A DNA stretch of 18,471 bases from JBAXTZ01 sp037129925 (GTDB taxonomy: Bacteria; Bacillota; Negativicutes; JBAXTZ01): contig JBAXTZ010000052.1 in assembly GCA_037129925.1 (NCBI GenBank), positions 1 through 18,471 of the forward strand, read 5' to 3'. Of the stretch, positions 7,954 to 15,551 are shown one piece after another. A model generated the notes under the pieces. The model worked only from the letters and a program-made list of their open reading frames with translations, was not told where the DNA came from and did no database searches. Every line of letters starts with the position of its first letter. Position 1 is the stretch's first letter. The position numbers and the translations under genes are program-made.

Positions 7954-8166
7954 AATTACGACTGGGCGCAAGCGGATGTATATAAACATTTGACGACAAC
8001 GGTTGATAAATATGGCCACAATGGCAACCAGATTGAAACCGCCGGTGAAATTCGTTTCGACAGTATCTACCGCTTCAAAGGCCAGCAAGCGCCGCTGGTA
8101 ATCATCGTTGACGCCGATTTGCAAAATATTGGCAAACAGCACGAAAAGAACCGGCTGTTCTGTTAA
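7954..8166 (+). pseudogene. UvrD-like (SF1) helicase, C-terminal fragment
   Basis: This plus frame has no start codon and reads through FDSIYRFKGQQAPLVIIVDAD, the motif V region typical of the C-terminal half of SF1 helicases, followed by sequence leading toward the motif VI position. It then stops at 8164-8166, before the arginine-finger motif. The upstream helicase core is absent and a stop lies at 7951, so about 70 residues survive. It probably belonged to a DNA/RNA helicase of an accessory island. Confidence 0.6.
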
Positions 8167-8321
8167 GGGCGCACACAGAGGCACGCCCTTGCATTTTTTT
8201 GCGGCAAAAGTAACTGCACAAGCCGCCGTGCGGCGGACAACTATTATGGTTCATTTAGGAATAAATATCATGAAATGAAACTGGAGAAAAAATAAGTGCC
8301 AGCCCCTTGCAGGACGGGAAG
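8167..8321. other. Intergenic stretch after the helicase remnant, no gene seen
   Basis: No frame with convincing coding character and ribosome site is present. The only feature seen is a short GC palindrome (CCGCCGTGCGGCGG) near 8222-8240. Together with 7494-7670, where a 60-codon frame of no recognisable family exists, it completes a non-functional stretch between the toxin-antitoxin pair and the ArsA gene. Confidence 0.5.
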
Positions 8322-8355
8322 AACCGCACGGTAATGAGCCGGGGCGGTTGTTTTT
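8322..8355 (+). terminator. Terminator related to the RNA module (third, partial copy)
   Basis: AACCGC (8322-8327) pairs with GCGGTT (8344-8349), followed by five T. The flanking GGGAAGAACCGCACGG resembles the GAAGAACCGC-CGG block that starts the terminators at 1280 and 4950. The 68-base core found at 1143 and 4805 is missing here. Confidence 0.5.
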
Positions 8356-8367
8356 GTTTGCCGGGCG

Positions 8368-8399
8368 TGCAGGATAATTATTATTGGGTGGCGAATATA
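8368..8399 (+). promoter_or_regulatory. TGCAGGAT...GGCGAATATA element, copy 2
   Basis: Same element as at 1380-1410, ending in the identical GTGGCGAATATA. It lies about 130 bases before the ArsA gene, downstream of a related terminator, so terminator plus element occur in the same order as at 1280-1410. Confidence 0.5.
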
Positions 8400-8527
8400 A
8401 ATTAGACAACGGCGGTGTTTTGTCGGACGGTTGGGAATTGAAGCATTTGTATTAGAAGGATATAGCGTGAACATCAACTGTGGAGCAGACCGTTATCGAT
8501 TGGCCAAATAATCAAGGAGCAAAGCTA

Positions 8528-10513
8528 ATGACCAAGAGCGTGCCAGAATACTTACGGAACGAAAAGCTCCGGTTGATTTTTTTTGGTGGCAAAGGCGGAA
8601 CCGGTAAGACAACCATGGCGACCACCGCGGCATTGTATCTCGCGCGAATCCATCCTGACAAAAAAATTATGCTGCTATCAACCGACCCGGCTCATTCCTT
8701 GTCCGACAGCTTCGGGATGGCGATTGGTGATCGCGTTACTATGGTTCCTTATGGAGCGACTGCCAATCTCTACGCCTGTGAGCTGGAAGCAAAGCGGCTG
8801 ACTGGCGAATTCAAAAAAAATAATGAAGCGGTCATCAAGCAACTTGCCGACCGGGGAACCTATTTCGCCAAGCAGGATATCGCTGAGTTATTTGATTTGT
8901 CACTTCCGGGTATGGATGAGGTCATGGCCGTCTTGGAAATCGCCAGGCTCATACGAGAACGAGCCTCGGATGTTTTGCTAATCGATACTGCTCCGTCCGG
9001 TCATACTGTGCGGATGCTTAAACTGCCCAAACAGATGCAAAAATGGCTTGAAGTAATGGACCTGATGCAACAAAAACATCGGTTCCTGTCCAGCCATTAT
9101 TCGAGGAAAAAGCATACCAGAGATAGCTGCGATATTTTTCTGGACAATCTCGCCGCTGATCTTAAGAGCGTCAAGCAGATGCTCGCTGACAGCCGGGCTA
9201 CCAGGTTTGTTCCGGTTACTATCCCTGAGCCGCTGGGTATTTATGAAACTGAAAGAATGTTAGCAACGCTTGGAAAAATAAAAATTCCGGTGAAGGATAT
9301 TATTATCAATCGGGTGATTGAAAGTGGCGGTTGTGAATTTTGCCGGTTGAAAAAAGAAAACCAAACCGCATTCCTGGCTGAAATTAAAAACAAGTTTGCA
9401 AAATATCAGTTGACGCACATTCCCTTGTCCCCGCTGGAAATCCGCGGCATAGAGGAGTTGAAACGGCTGGCGGATTATTTTGCCGGTAAAATCACGCCCG
9501 CAAAAATCAGTGCCGACATGGCGTTGGCGGACAGCGCGGCGGCGCGTTTGATCCTGAATCCTGATAACGATTTCATTCTTTTCGGCGGTAAAGGCGGTGT
9601 CGGCAAAACCACTCTGGCAGCCGCAGCAGCTTTATATACGGCTAAAACCCGCCCGGAAAAACGGGTGCTCATTTGTTCAACTGATCCGGCGCACTCACTG
9701 TCGGATTCTTTGAAACTAGCCATTGGCGACAAGATAACCCCGGTATATTATAACGCGGAGGTCGGGGGGCAAAAGGCTGATTCGGACGGCACAAATTTCT
9801 TTGCGCTGGAGATAAACGCTGATAAACTGTTCGAACAGTTTAAGCAAAATTTCAAAGAGGAAACTGAAGCGACGTTAGATAAATTGTTCGGGAGCGGGGT
9901 CGACGTTAAATACGACCGCGAAGTAATGACGGAGCTGCTGGCGCTTGCCCCGCCTGGGTTGGACGAGATTATGGCTTTGAGTGTCATAATCAGCCTGAAG
10001 CAGGAAAAGAAATTCGATATTTTCATTCTCGATACCGCGCCGACCGGACATCTGCTACGGTTTTTGGAACTGCCGGAAATGATAAAAGGCTGGCTGAAAG
10101 CCCTTCTGGGGCTGTTGTTAAAATATAGCGCCGGTATCAAAATAGCCAAGATTGTTGAAAAGACACTCGCCATGTCGCGGAGTGTAAGGCAGATTCAAGA
10201 AACGCTGACCGACAGCAAACGAACGAACTTTATCGGGGTTACTATCCCGGAGACCTTAAGTGTTCTGGAAATGAAGCGGCTGATAATTACTCTGAACAAA
10301 TTGCGGGTGACCTGTGATAAAATTGCCGTTAATATGGTTGTGCCACAGTCAGATTGCAGTTTTTGTTCTATTAAACGTAATGAACAGGCAAAAAACATAC
10401 AGGAGATTTGTACGGCGTTTCCTTCTTGTTCGGTCACAGCGATAGCGCAATTTTCCCGGGAAATAAGCGGGCTAGCTGATCTGACCAGGCTCGGCGAAGA
10501 GGTGTTTTTGTAG
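8528..10513 (+). CDS. arsA: Tandem-domain ArsA/Get3-family ATPase
   Basis: A 661-residue cytoplasmic ATPase made of two homologous halves. Each half has a deviant Walker A (GGKGGTGKTT at 20-29; GGKGGVGKTT at 353-362), the ArsA block STDPAHSLSDS, and a switch motif DTAPSGH or DTAPTGH. Each half also ends with a C-x2-C pair (CEFC and CSFC). Double-domain ArsA is the form that powers the ArsB arsenite pump, while single-domain Get3/TRC40 relatives chaperone tail-anchored proteins. No arsB, arsD, arsR or arsC is nearby, so an arsenic role is uncertain; bacterial genomes often carry such orphan ArsA proteins. The start at 8528 is set by AAGGAG 8 bases upstream; an in-frame GTG at 8480 lacks a good site. 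The gene stands alone. Confidence 0.9.
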   Translation: MTKSVPEYLRNEKLRLIFFGGKGGTGKTTMATTAALYLARIHPDKKIMLLSTDPAHSLSDSFGMAIGDRVTMVPYGATANLYACELEAKRLTGEFKKNNEAVIKQLADRGTYFAKQDIAELFDLSLPGMDEVMAVLEIARLIRERASDVLLIDTAPSGHTVRMLKLPKQMQKWLEVMDLMQQKHRFLSSHYSRKKHTRDSCDIFLDNLAADLKSVKQMLADSRATRFVPVTIPEPLGIYETERMLATLGKIKIPVKDIIINRVIESGGCEFCRLKKENQTAFLAEIKNKFAKYQLTHIPLSPLEIRGIEELKRLADYFAGKITPAKISADMALADSAAARLILNPDNDFILFGGKGGVGKTTLAAAAALYTAKTRPEKRVLICSTDPAHSLSDSLKLAIGDKITPVYYNAEVGGQKADSDGTNFFALEINADKLFEQFKQNFKEETEATLDKLFGSGVDVKYDREVMTELLALAPPGLDEIMALSVIISLKQEKKFDIFILDTAPTGHLLRFLELPEMIKGWLKALLGLLLKYSAGIKIAKIVEKTLAMSRSVRQIQETLTDSKRTNFIGVTIPETLSVLEMKRLIITLNKLRVTCDKIAVNMVVPQSDCSFCSIKRNEQAKNIQEICTAFPSCSVTAIAQFSREISGLADLTRLGEEVFL

Positions 10514-10568
10514 TAAAATGCAGATTTATTGGTAGCTTTTCGAAGTTAGCGGTATTTTTCAAAAAGTA

Positions 10569-10600
10569 TGCAGGATTATTATTGTTTTTGGTGAATAGTA
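10569..10600 (+). promoter_or_regulatory. TGCAGGAT...GGTGAATA element, copy 3
   Basis: Third copy of the element at 1380 and 8368, slightly diverged at the end (GGTGAATAGTA). It lies between arsA and the exporter operon, 146 bases before the first operon ATG. A TATAAT at 10660-10665 may be the operon -10, but no good -35 is seen. Confidence 0.45.
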
Positions 10601-10671
10601 TTTTGTGAAAGTTTTGTGAATTATAAATAAACAATGTCGGTAAACATTTTGAATTAGTGTATAATGATTAC

Positions 10672-10734
10672 AACCCCCAACCCCCAACCCCCAACCCCTA
10701 ATCCCTAATCCCTAATCCCTATTAACTAATAATT
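10672..10734 (+). repeat. Heptamer tandem repeat (AACCCCC to AATCCCT)
   Basis: Seven clear 7-base units pass step by step from AACCCCC through AACCCCT to AATCCCT. Two degenerate units (ATTAACT, AATAATT) lead into the ribosome site of the first exporter gene, so the tract lies within the 5' leader of the operon if transcription starts near 10671. Confidence 0.9.
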
Positions 10735-10745
10735 AGCAGGTGTGT

Positions 10746-11444
10746 ATGTCGGAATTTGTTATCGACCTGAAAAACTTGGTTAAATCCTATCGCACCGAAG
10801 CCGGTGATTTTATTGCGCTAAAAGGCTTGGACTTGAAAATCGAGCCGGGTGTTTTTGCCGCGGTCGTCGGCAAATCTGGTTGCGGTAAATCGACGCTGAT
10901 TAATATGATTGCCGGCATTGACCGGCCAACTAGCGGTGAATGCTGGGTCGCCGGGTCGCCGATTCATAAATTCAGCGAAAACCAGATGGCGGTTTGGCGC
11001 GGCAATAATCTAGGCGTTATTTACCAGTTTTTTCAACTGCTGCCGACGCTTACGGCGATGGAAAACGTGTTGTTACCAATGGATTTTCGCAACAAATACT
11101 CGGCAGCCGAACGGCTGGAGCGGGCTGAGTTTTTGCTCGACACTGTCGGTTTGGGCGACCAACTAAATAAACTGCCGACAACGATGTCCGGCGGACAACA
11201 GCAACGTGTGGCAATTGCCCGCTCGTTAGCCAATGATCCGGCGGTTGTTCTTGCCGACGAACCTACCGGGAATCTCGATAGCCGCACGGCCAACGAGATT
11301 TTTGAATTGTTTGAGCGACTTGCCGCGCAGGGCAAAACTTTTGTTATGGTAACCCATGATAATGATCTCGCCGGACGCGCCAGCCGGGTAATTCGTTTGG
11401 CCGACGGGGAAATTGTTTCAATCGAGCATGCGGCTGGCCGCTAG
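10746..11444 (+). CDS. ABC exporter ATP-binding protein, MacB/LolD type
   Basis: A 232-residue nucleotide-binding subunit that energises the double-FtsX permease encoded downstream. Visible motifs are Walker A GKSGCGKST (42-50), the Q loop YQFFQLLP, the signature MSGGQQQRVA (from 147), Walker B with VVLADEPTGNLDS, and switch His204 (MVTHDND). All catalytic residues are present. The phrase DEPTGNLDS and the NxMAVWRGNNLGVIYQ region are typical of the LolD/MacB/FtsE branch. ATG 10746 is chosen over GTG 10740 because GCAGG lies 5 bases upstream. The TAG stop is part of the palindrome GCCGCTAGCGG, which belongs to the repeat material around the next gene. It is probably the first gene of a five-gene operon. 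Confidence 0.95.
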   Translation: MSEFVIDLKNLVKSYRTEAGDFIALKGLDLKIEPGVFAAVVGKSGCGKSTLINMIAGIDRPTSGECWVAGSPIHKFSENQMAVWRGNNLGVIYQFFQLLPTLTAMENVLLPMDFRNKYSAAERLERAEFLLDTVGLGDQLNKLPTTMSGGQQQRVAIARSLANDPAVVLADEPTGNLDSRTANEIFELFERLAAQGKTFVMVTHDNDLAGRASRVIRLADGEIVSIEHAAGR

Positions 11445-11465
11445 CGGTTGGCTGCTGGAGGAAAC

Positions 11466-11888
11466 TTGGGTTACAAAGAAATGGAAGTTTACAAACGCGC
11501 ATATTCAAGCGCTATCTCAATTCATAGGCTTTCTTTAACCTTGCCTGCTAACGAAAAATATGAATTAGGTAGTCAAATTCGTCGTGCAGCATTTTCGATT
11601 TTACTTAATATTTCCGAGGGCTGCGGGCGTAATAGCAAGCAGGAGTTAAGGCGATTTCTGGAAATTTCCCTAGGATCAGCCAATGAAGTATCAGTATTAT
11701 TGGATGTTTTTTTGACTTTAGGCTATTTAGATGATAGCAAACATAATGAGCTTTCTAATTCGCTACGTATAATCGGAGCACAACTCACTACATGGCGCAA
11801 GAATTTAGTGGCGCAAGGATATGGACTAAACGATACTAAGTCAAATAACCACCAGCCGCCAGCTGCTAGCGGCCTGCAACAGGAGTAA
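11466..11888 (+). CDS. Four-helix-bundle protein, 23S rRNA intervening-sequence type
   Basis: A 140-residue member of the small four-helix-bundle family often called 23S rRNA intervening-sequence protein (IVP). Family marks include YKRAYSSAISIHRLSLTLPANEKYELGSQIRRAAFSI, split here as a first helix followed by the E-K-Y-E-L-x-x-Q-I-R-R-A motif, then NISEGCGRNSKQELRRFL. The cellular role of the family is not established. TTG 11466 is chosen as start because GGAGG (11457-11461) precedes it; an ATG at 11481 lacks a site. The gene sits between ATPase and permease of one transporter, with period-7 repeat sequence on both sides. Its last dozen codons (HQPPAASGLQQE) are written in that repeat, as is the ribosome site of the permease. 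This looks like a gene inserted into the operon rather than an exporter component. Confidence 0.85.
   Translation: MGYKEMEVYKRAYSSAISIHRLSLTLPANEKYELGSQIRRAAFSILLNISEGCGRNSKQELRRFLEISLGSANEVSVLLDVFLTLGYLDDSKHNELSNSLRIIGAQLTTWRKNLVAQGYGLNDTKSNNHQPPAASGLQQE
11855..11886 (+). repeat. Junction repeat shared between exporter genes
   Basis: CAGCCGCCAGCTGCTAGCGG and the following GGAG occur before the permease gene. A near copy (CAGCCGCCAGCGGCTAGCGG, then CAACA and GGAGG) lies at about 14383-14418 before the membrane fusion gene. Both provide the ribosome site of the next gene, and the core GCTAGCGG also spans the ATPase stop at 11442. Confidence 0.7.
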
Positions 11889-11889
11889 T

Positions 11890-14301
11890 ATGCGCTATTT
11901 CAAAAATAAGCCAATGTTTCGTAAGGTCTGGGCTGATTTCACCGGCAACCGCAACCGCTCGATTTTGGTGGTGTTGTCGATTGCTATCGGCATATTTGCC
12001 ATTGGGTTAGTGGTTTATTTGCAAGAGGGATTGCGTGCCGACCTCGACAAAAACTGGAAAGAAATTGTTTACCCGAATATTATAGTCAATTGCGGGCGGT
12101 TTGACGACCAGTTGGTAAACTCGGTCAAAAAAGTTCCCGGTGTCAAACTGGCGCAGGGGCTGACCGAACTGCGGGCACGGATGAAGGTTGACGGTGTGGA
12201 CCGATTTTTGTCATTCAAAATGGCGCCCCGTGATCTTTCCACGCAAAAGATGGAGAAAATCCGGGTGCTTTCGGGAGACTGGCCACCCCGTGCCGATGAA
12301 GTGTTCATGGAAGCAGCTTCGCTAAAGTACGCCAAACTAAAAGTCGGTGATACCATCGAAGTTGATTTGTGGAGTAAAAAAGAAAAATTCAAGATTGCCG
12401 GAACGGTTTACGATAGTCAGCCCGGTCCGGCGATGATGGGCAGCTTGAGCGTTTACATCGGACCGGCGGCAAAGAATCTGTTAAATCTGCAAAAACCCTA
12501 TACCCAGATGATTATTATGGTCAACGATGCTGACTCGACGGATACCGCCAAGATTGAAGTGATTGGCGAAAATGTAAAAAAGCGGATTGAGCAGGCTGGA
12601 AAAGAAGTGCGCTTCACCCAGTATTTCTCATCCGATGAACATATCGCGATGAAATTTATTAAAGGTTTGACCAATGTGCTGGCAGGTTTGGGCGCCGGAG
12701 CGCTATTGCTAAGCGGTTTTTTGTTGTTCAATACCATTTCCGCGCTACTGCTGCAGCAAACCCGGCAAATAGGCATCATGAAAGCCATTGGTGGCGGCAG
12801 TGTTCAAATTGCGACGATGTATATTTTTCTGGTATTGATGTTTAGTTGCATAGCCCTGTTGGTAGCCGTGCCATCCAGTTTTATTTTGGCAAAACTGTTG
12901 GCTTCATACATAAACAATCAGTTTAACGTCGAATCCTCGGGGATGACCATTCCTTGGAAAGTATTGTTTATGCAGCTGGGAATCGGTTTGGTCATACCGC
13001 AGTTAGCAGCAATGCACCCGATTTGGCGCGGCACGAGCATCACAGCCCGCGAGGCGATGTCGAGCTATGGCGCGGAACAGTCGGAGTCCGGTGATAAATG
13101 GATTGACGTTGTAACCGGACGGTTTAAGTCGCTGTCACGACCATCGCTGCTGTCAATTAGAAATACATTTCGCCGCAAGGGTCGGTTGATTCTGACAGTT
13201 GCGGTTATGACAATCAGCGGCTCGATATTTATTACCGTAATGTGCGCCTATGACTCGATGAACGCGACGGTGGCCGACGCGTTGAAATATTTTAACTTTG
13301 ATGCTTCGGTGTCGTTTCAACGCAGTTATCGCCAAGGAGCAATCAAGGAAGCGCTACGGTTTATCCCCGAGATTAAGGTTGCTGAAGCTTGGGAAGGCGG
13401 ACAAGCCCGGTTATATTCGCTGGACCAGGATGTCAATTCCCCGATGAAAAACACCCGGGTGCAAGCCGTGCCGCCTGACTCCAAAATGATGGAAGTGTCG
13501 TTGGTGCAAGGGCGGTGGTTGTTAAATCAGGATGAAAATGCGATTGTCTTTGACCAGGCAGCGTTGACAGCGCATCCCGATATCAAAATCGGTGATACCG
13601 TGGTTTTGAAAGATGATAACCGAAAAACTAAGTGGATTTTAATTGGCGTGGTAAAAAGTTTCTTTAGCCAGCCGGATGGCGCCGGTAGCGCTTATGTGCC
13701 GTATGAATACTATTGCAAAATAATGGGCGTGCCAAAATCGGTGCGGAGTATTATGCTAAAGGTGGATAGAAAAGGCAAGGCCGCAGGTGAATTTACTAAA
13801 GATCTCGAAGCGAAAATGAAAGCGGCCGGGCTGCAAGTGCAGCGAGTGTTTACTATCGACCAGGAAATCGAATCGCTGAACACCTTTTTCTTGATCATGT
13901 TGGGGATTTTCTCGATAATGAGCGTGCTGATGGGCTTTATCGGGGCGCTGGGAATTGCCGGGACGATGGGTATGAATGTCATCGAGCGCATCCGCGAAAT
14001 CGGTGTGATGCGGGCAATCGGCGCCGATAATCGCCAGATAATTAATATCTTTCTCTTTGAAGGGATGTTAATCTCCTTCATCAGCTGGGCGTTTTCGATA
14101 GTATTCGCGTTACTAATCAGTTATCCGGCGTGTTATTTTATCGGAAAAATCATGTTCCAGTCACCGCTTAGTTATGTATTTTCGCTAAAAGGAGCGTTGA
14201 TTTGGCTGGTTTGTTCACTGGCGTTTGGCGCATTAGCCTCGATTGCGCCGGCAAAACAAGCATCCAAAATCAGCGTGCGCGACGCAATAGCTTATGAGTA
14301 G
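11890..14301 (+). CDS. ABC transporter permease with two FtsX domains
   Basis: An 803-residue inner-membrane permease. An N-terminal helix (about 24-46, RSILVVLSIAIGIFAIG) is followed by a large extracytoplasmic MacB-like periplasmic core. A first FtsX domain occupies about 256-395 with three helices and the FtsX loop QTRQIGIMKAIGG. A second membrane anchor lies near 432-455, then a second extracytoplasmic domain. The last FtsX domain (about 664-803) carries the matching loop RIREIGVMRAIGA. The duplicated layout makes it a pseudo-dimer, so it may pair with two copies of the ATPase. Such permeases export lipids, peptides or drugs, or extract lipoproteins; the substrate cannot be told here. ATG 11890 follows CAGGAG by 5 bases. 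The gene is intact and precedes the periplasmic and outer-membrane partners. Confidence 0.92.
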   Translation: MRYFKNKPMFRKVWADFTGNRNRSILVVLSIAIGIFAIGLVVYLQEGLRADLDKNWKEIVYPNIIVNCGRFDDQLVNSVKKVPGVKLAQGLTELRARMKVDGVDRFLSFKMAPRDLSTQKMEKIRVLSGDWPPRADEVFMEAASLKYAKLKVGDTIEVDLWSKKEKFKIAGTVYDSQPGPAMMGSLSVYIGPAAKNLLNLQKPYTQMIIMVNDADSTDTAKIEVIGENVKKRIEQAGKEVRFTQYFSSDEHIAMKFIKGLTNVLAGLGAGALLLSGFLLFNTISALLLQQTRQIGIMKAIGGGSVQIATMYIFLVLMFSCIALLVAVPSSFILAKLLASYINNQFNVESSGMTIPWKVLFMQLGIGLVIPQLAAMHPIWRGTSITAREAMSSYGAEQSESGDKWIDVVTGRFKSLSRPSLLSIRNTFRRKGRLILTVAVMTISGSIFITVMCAYDSMNATVADALKYFNFDASVSFQRSYRQGAIKEALRFIPEIKVAEAWEGGQARLYSLDQDVNSPMKNTRVQAVPPDSKMMEVSLVQGRWLLNQDENAIVFDQAALTAHPDIKIGDTVVLKDDNRKTKWILIGVVKSFFSQPDGAGSAYVPYEYYCKIMGVPKSVRSIMLKVDRKGKAAGEFTKDLEAKMKAAGLQVQRVFTIDQEIESLNTFFLIMLGIFSIMSVLMGFIGALGIAGTMGMNVIERIREIGVMRAIGADNRQIINIFLFEGMLISFISWAFSIVFALLISYPACYFIGKIMFQSPLSYVFSLKGALIWLVCSLAFGALASIAPAKQASKISVRDAIAYE

Positions 14302-14307
14302 TTCATG

Positions 14308-14412
14308 GCGGCTGGCAGTTGGCGGTTGGTGACCACCAGCCAACTGCCAGTAACCAGCGACCAACAGCCAACTGCCAGTAAACAGCCGCCAGCGGCTAGC
14401 GGCAACAATAAC
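14308..14412 (+). repeat. Heptamer-period tract between permease and fusion-protein genes
   Basis: About fifteen 7-base units such as GGCGGCT, GGCAGTT, AACTGCC and AGTAACC fill almost the whole 121-base gap. The first three run as the complement of the later ones, which creates the hairpin at 14313-14349. The tract ends in the ribosome site of the next gene. Confidence 0.85.
14313..14349 (+). other. Intercistronic hairpin in the exporter mRNA
   Basis: TGGCAGTTGGC (14313-14323) and GCCAACTGCCA (14339-14349) form a perfect 11-bp stem, with a smaller TGGT/ACCA stem in the loop. No T-run follows, so it is not a standard terminator. It could stabilise or process the mRNA between the permease and fusion-protein genes. 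Confidence 0.7.
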
Positions 14413-14422
14413 AGGAGGAACG

Positions 14423-15493
14423 ATGAGTTTAATCACAAAGTTTAAGACAGCGAGCAAAAAGAAACGGGTGTTAATTGTTATTGCAATCATCATTGTATTG
14501 GTTGCTGCCGGTTGGGGTGGTTACGCCTTGTTTGCCAAAAAAGCCGTTGCGCCGGAAGTGGCAAAACCGATTAAAGCCGACAAGAAAATTGTCGCGACCG
14601 GGACCATAGTGCCAATTCGGTACACGGCGCTGACCTTTGCCGGTAGCGGTTTGATCGAAAAAATTTACGTCGCTGAAGGTCAGCGGGTAAAAGCCGACAC
14701 CCTGATGGTGCAGTTGGACAACCGCGATCAAATGGCTAAAGTCGCGACTTGCGAAGCCAATTTGCGTAAAGCCCAAGCCGCCCTGGAAATCGCACAGGCT
14801 GGCGAACGACCGCAGGTTATTGCCCAAAAGCAGGCGTTGTTGCGCAAAACGCAAGTCGGCTACGACAATGCCAAGACTGATTTTGACCGCTCGTCAACGC
14901 TGTTTGCTAAAGGCGGACTGTCACCGGCTGATATGGATGTTACCCGCGCCAATCTGGCTAACGCTGAAAGCGCTTTAGAGAGCGCCAAGCAAGACTTGAT
15001 AATTGCGCAGACCGGTTCGCGTCCCGAGGATGTCGAGCGCTTCAAAGCCGATGTGTACGCTGCGCAAACTGATCTTAGCAACGCCCGGGGAAAACTTACC
15101 GACTTGCAGCTACGCGCACCATTTGATGGGATGGTAGCATATCTAAAATTCCATGAAGGTGAGTTCGCCAACCGCAGCGGTAGTGGCGGCGACGCGCTCA
15201 ATTCCAGTTCCGACACCTCAACTTCGCTACAATTTGCCGATACCTCCAAGTGGCAGGCGCAAACCAGTGACTTGAGCGAAATGGATATTGCCAAAGTCCG
15301 CGCCGGAGCCAAGGCGGTCATCACGATTGACGCGCTTCCGGATTTGAAGTTAAACGGTGTTGTGGCATCAATTCGTCCGTTCGGTGAAAACAAAAACGGT
15401 GACATGACTTATACGGTGCTGGTAGACATCGATGGAAACAATCCGCAAATAAAATGGAATATGAAGTGTTCGGTTACGATTGACCCGAGCTGA
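14423..15493 (+). CDS. Membrane fusion protein (HlyD/MacA family)
   Basis: A 356-residue periplasmic adaptor that would bridge the FtsX permease and the outer-membrane channel. An N-terminal membrane anchor (about 14-34, VLIVIAIIIVLVAAGW) follows KKKR. The barrel/lipoyl strand VVATGTIVPIRYTALTF-like segment is followed by the first half-lipoyl (GLIEKIYVAEGQRVKADT). Next comes a long alpha-helical hairpin rich in A, K, Q and E (about 95-225), then the second half-lipoyl (LRAPFDGMVAYLKFHEGEF) and a beta domain. It lacks a lipobox cysteine, so it is membrane-anchored rather than a lipoprotein. ATG 14423 has ACAGGAGGAAC directly upstream, an excellent ribosome site. Operon context gives the partners. 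Confidence 0.92.
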   Translation: MSLITKFKTASKKKRVLIVIAIIIVLVAAGWGGYALFAKKAVAPEVAKPIKADKKIVATGTIVPIRYTALTFAGSGLIEKIYVAEGQRVKADTLMVQLDNRDQMAKVATCEANLRKAQAALEIAQAGERPQVIAQKQALLRKTQVGYDNAKTDFDRSSTLFAKGGLSPADMDVTRANLANAESALESAKQDLIIAQTGSRPEDVERFKADVYAAQTDLSNARGKLTDLQLRAPFDGMVAYLKFHEGEFANRSGSGGDALNSSSDTSTSLQFADTSKWQAQTSDLSEMDIAKVRAGAKAVITIDALPDLKLNGVVASIRPFGENKNGDMTYTVLVDIDGNNPQIKWNMKCSVTIDPS

Positions 15494-15495
15494 CG

Positions 15496-15514
15496 TTAAA
15501 GCTGAAAGCTGAAA
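15496..15514 (+). repeat. 19-bp inverted repeat, left copy (flanks the tolC-like gene)
   Basis: TTAAAGCTGAAAGCTGAAA lies 2 bases after the fusion-protein stop. The exact reverse complement is at 16970-16988. The core GCTGAAA repeats with a period of 7, and a further partial unit follows at 15520-15528. Confidence 0.85.
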
Positions 15515-15551
15515 TATAAAAGCTGAAATAAGCTCTTTTCTGTGAGGTGCT

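Noticed and set aside
7855..8184. 109-codon minus-strand frame
   Set aside because: Most of it is the antisense of the helicase remnant read in plus. Only its last 30 codons (7855-7947) have any claim to be coding.
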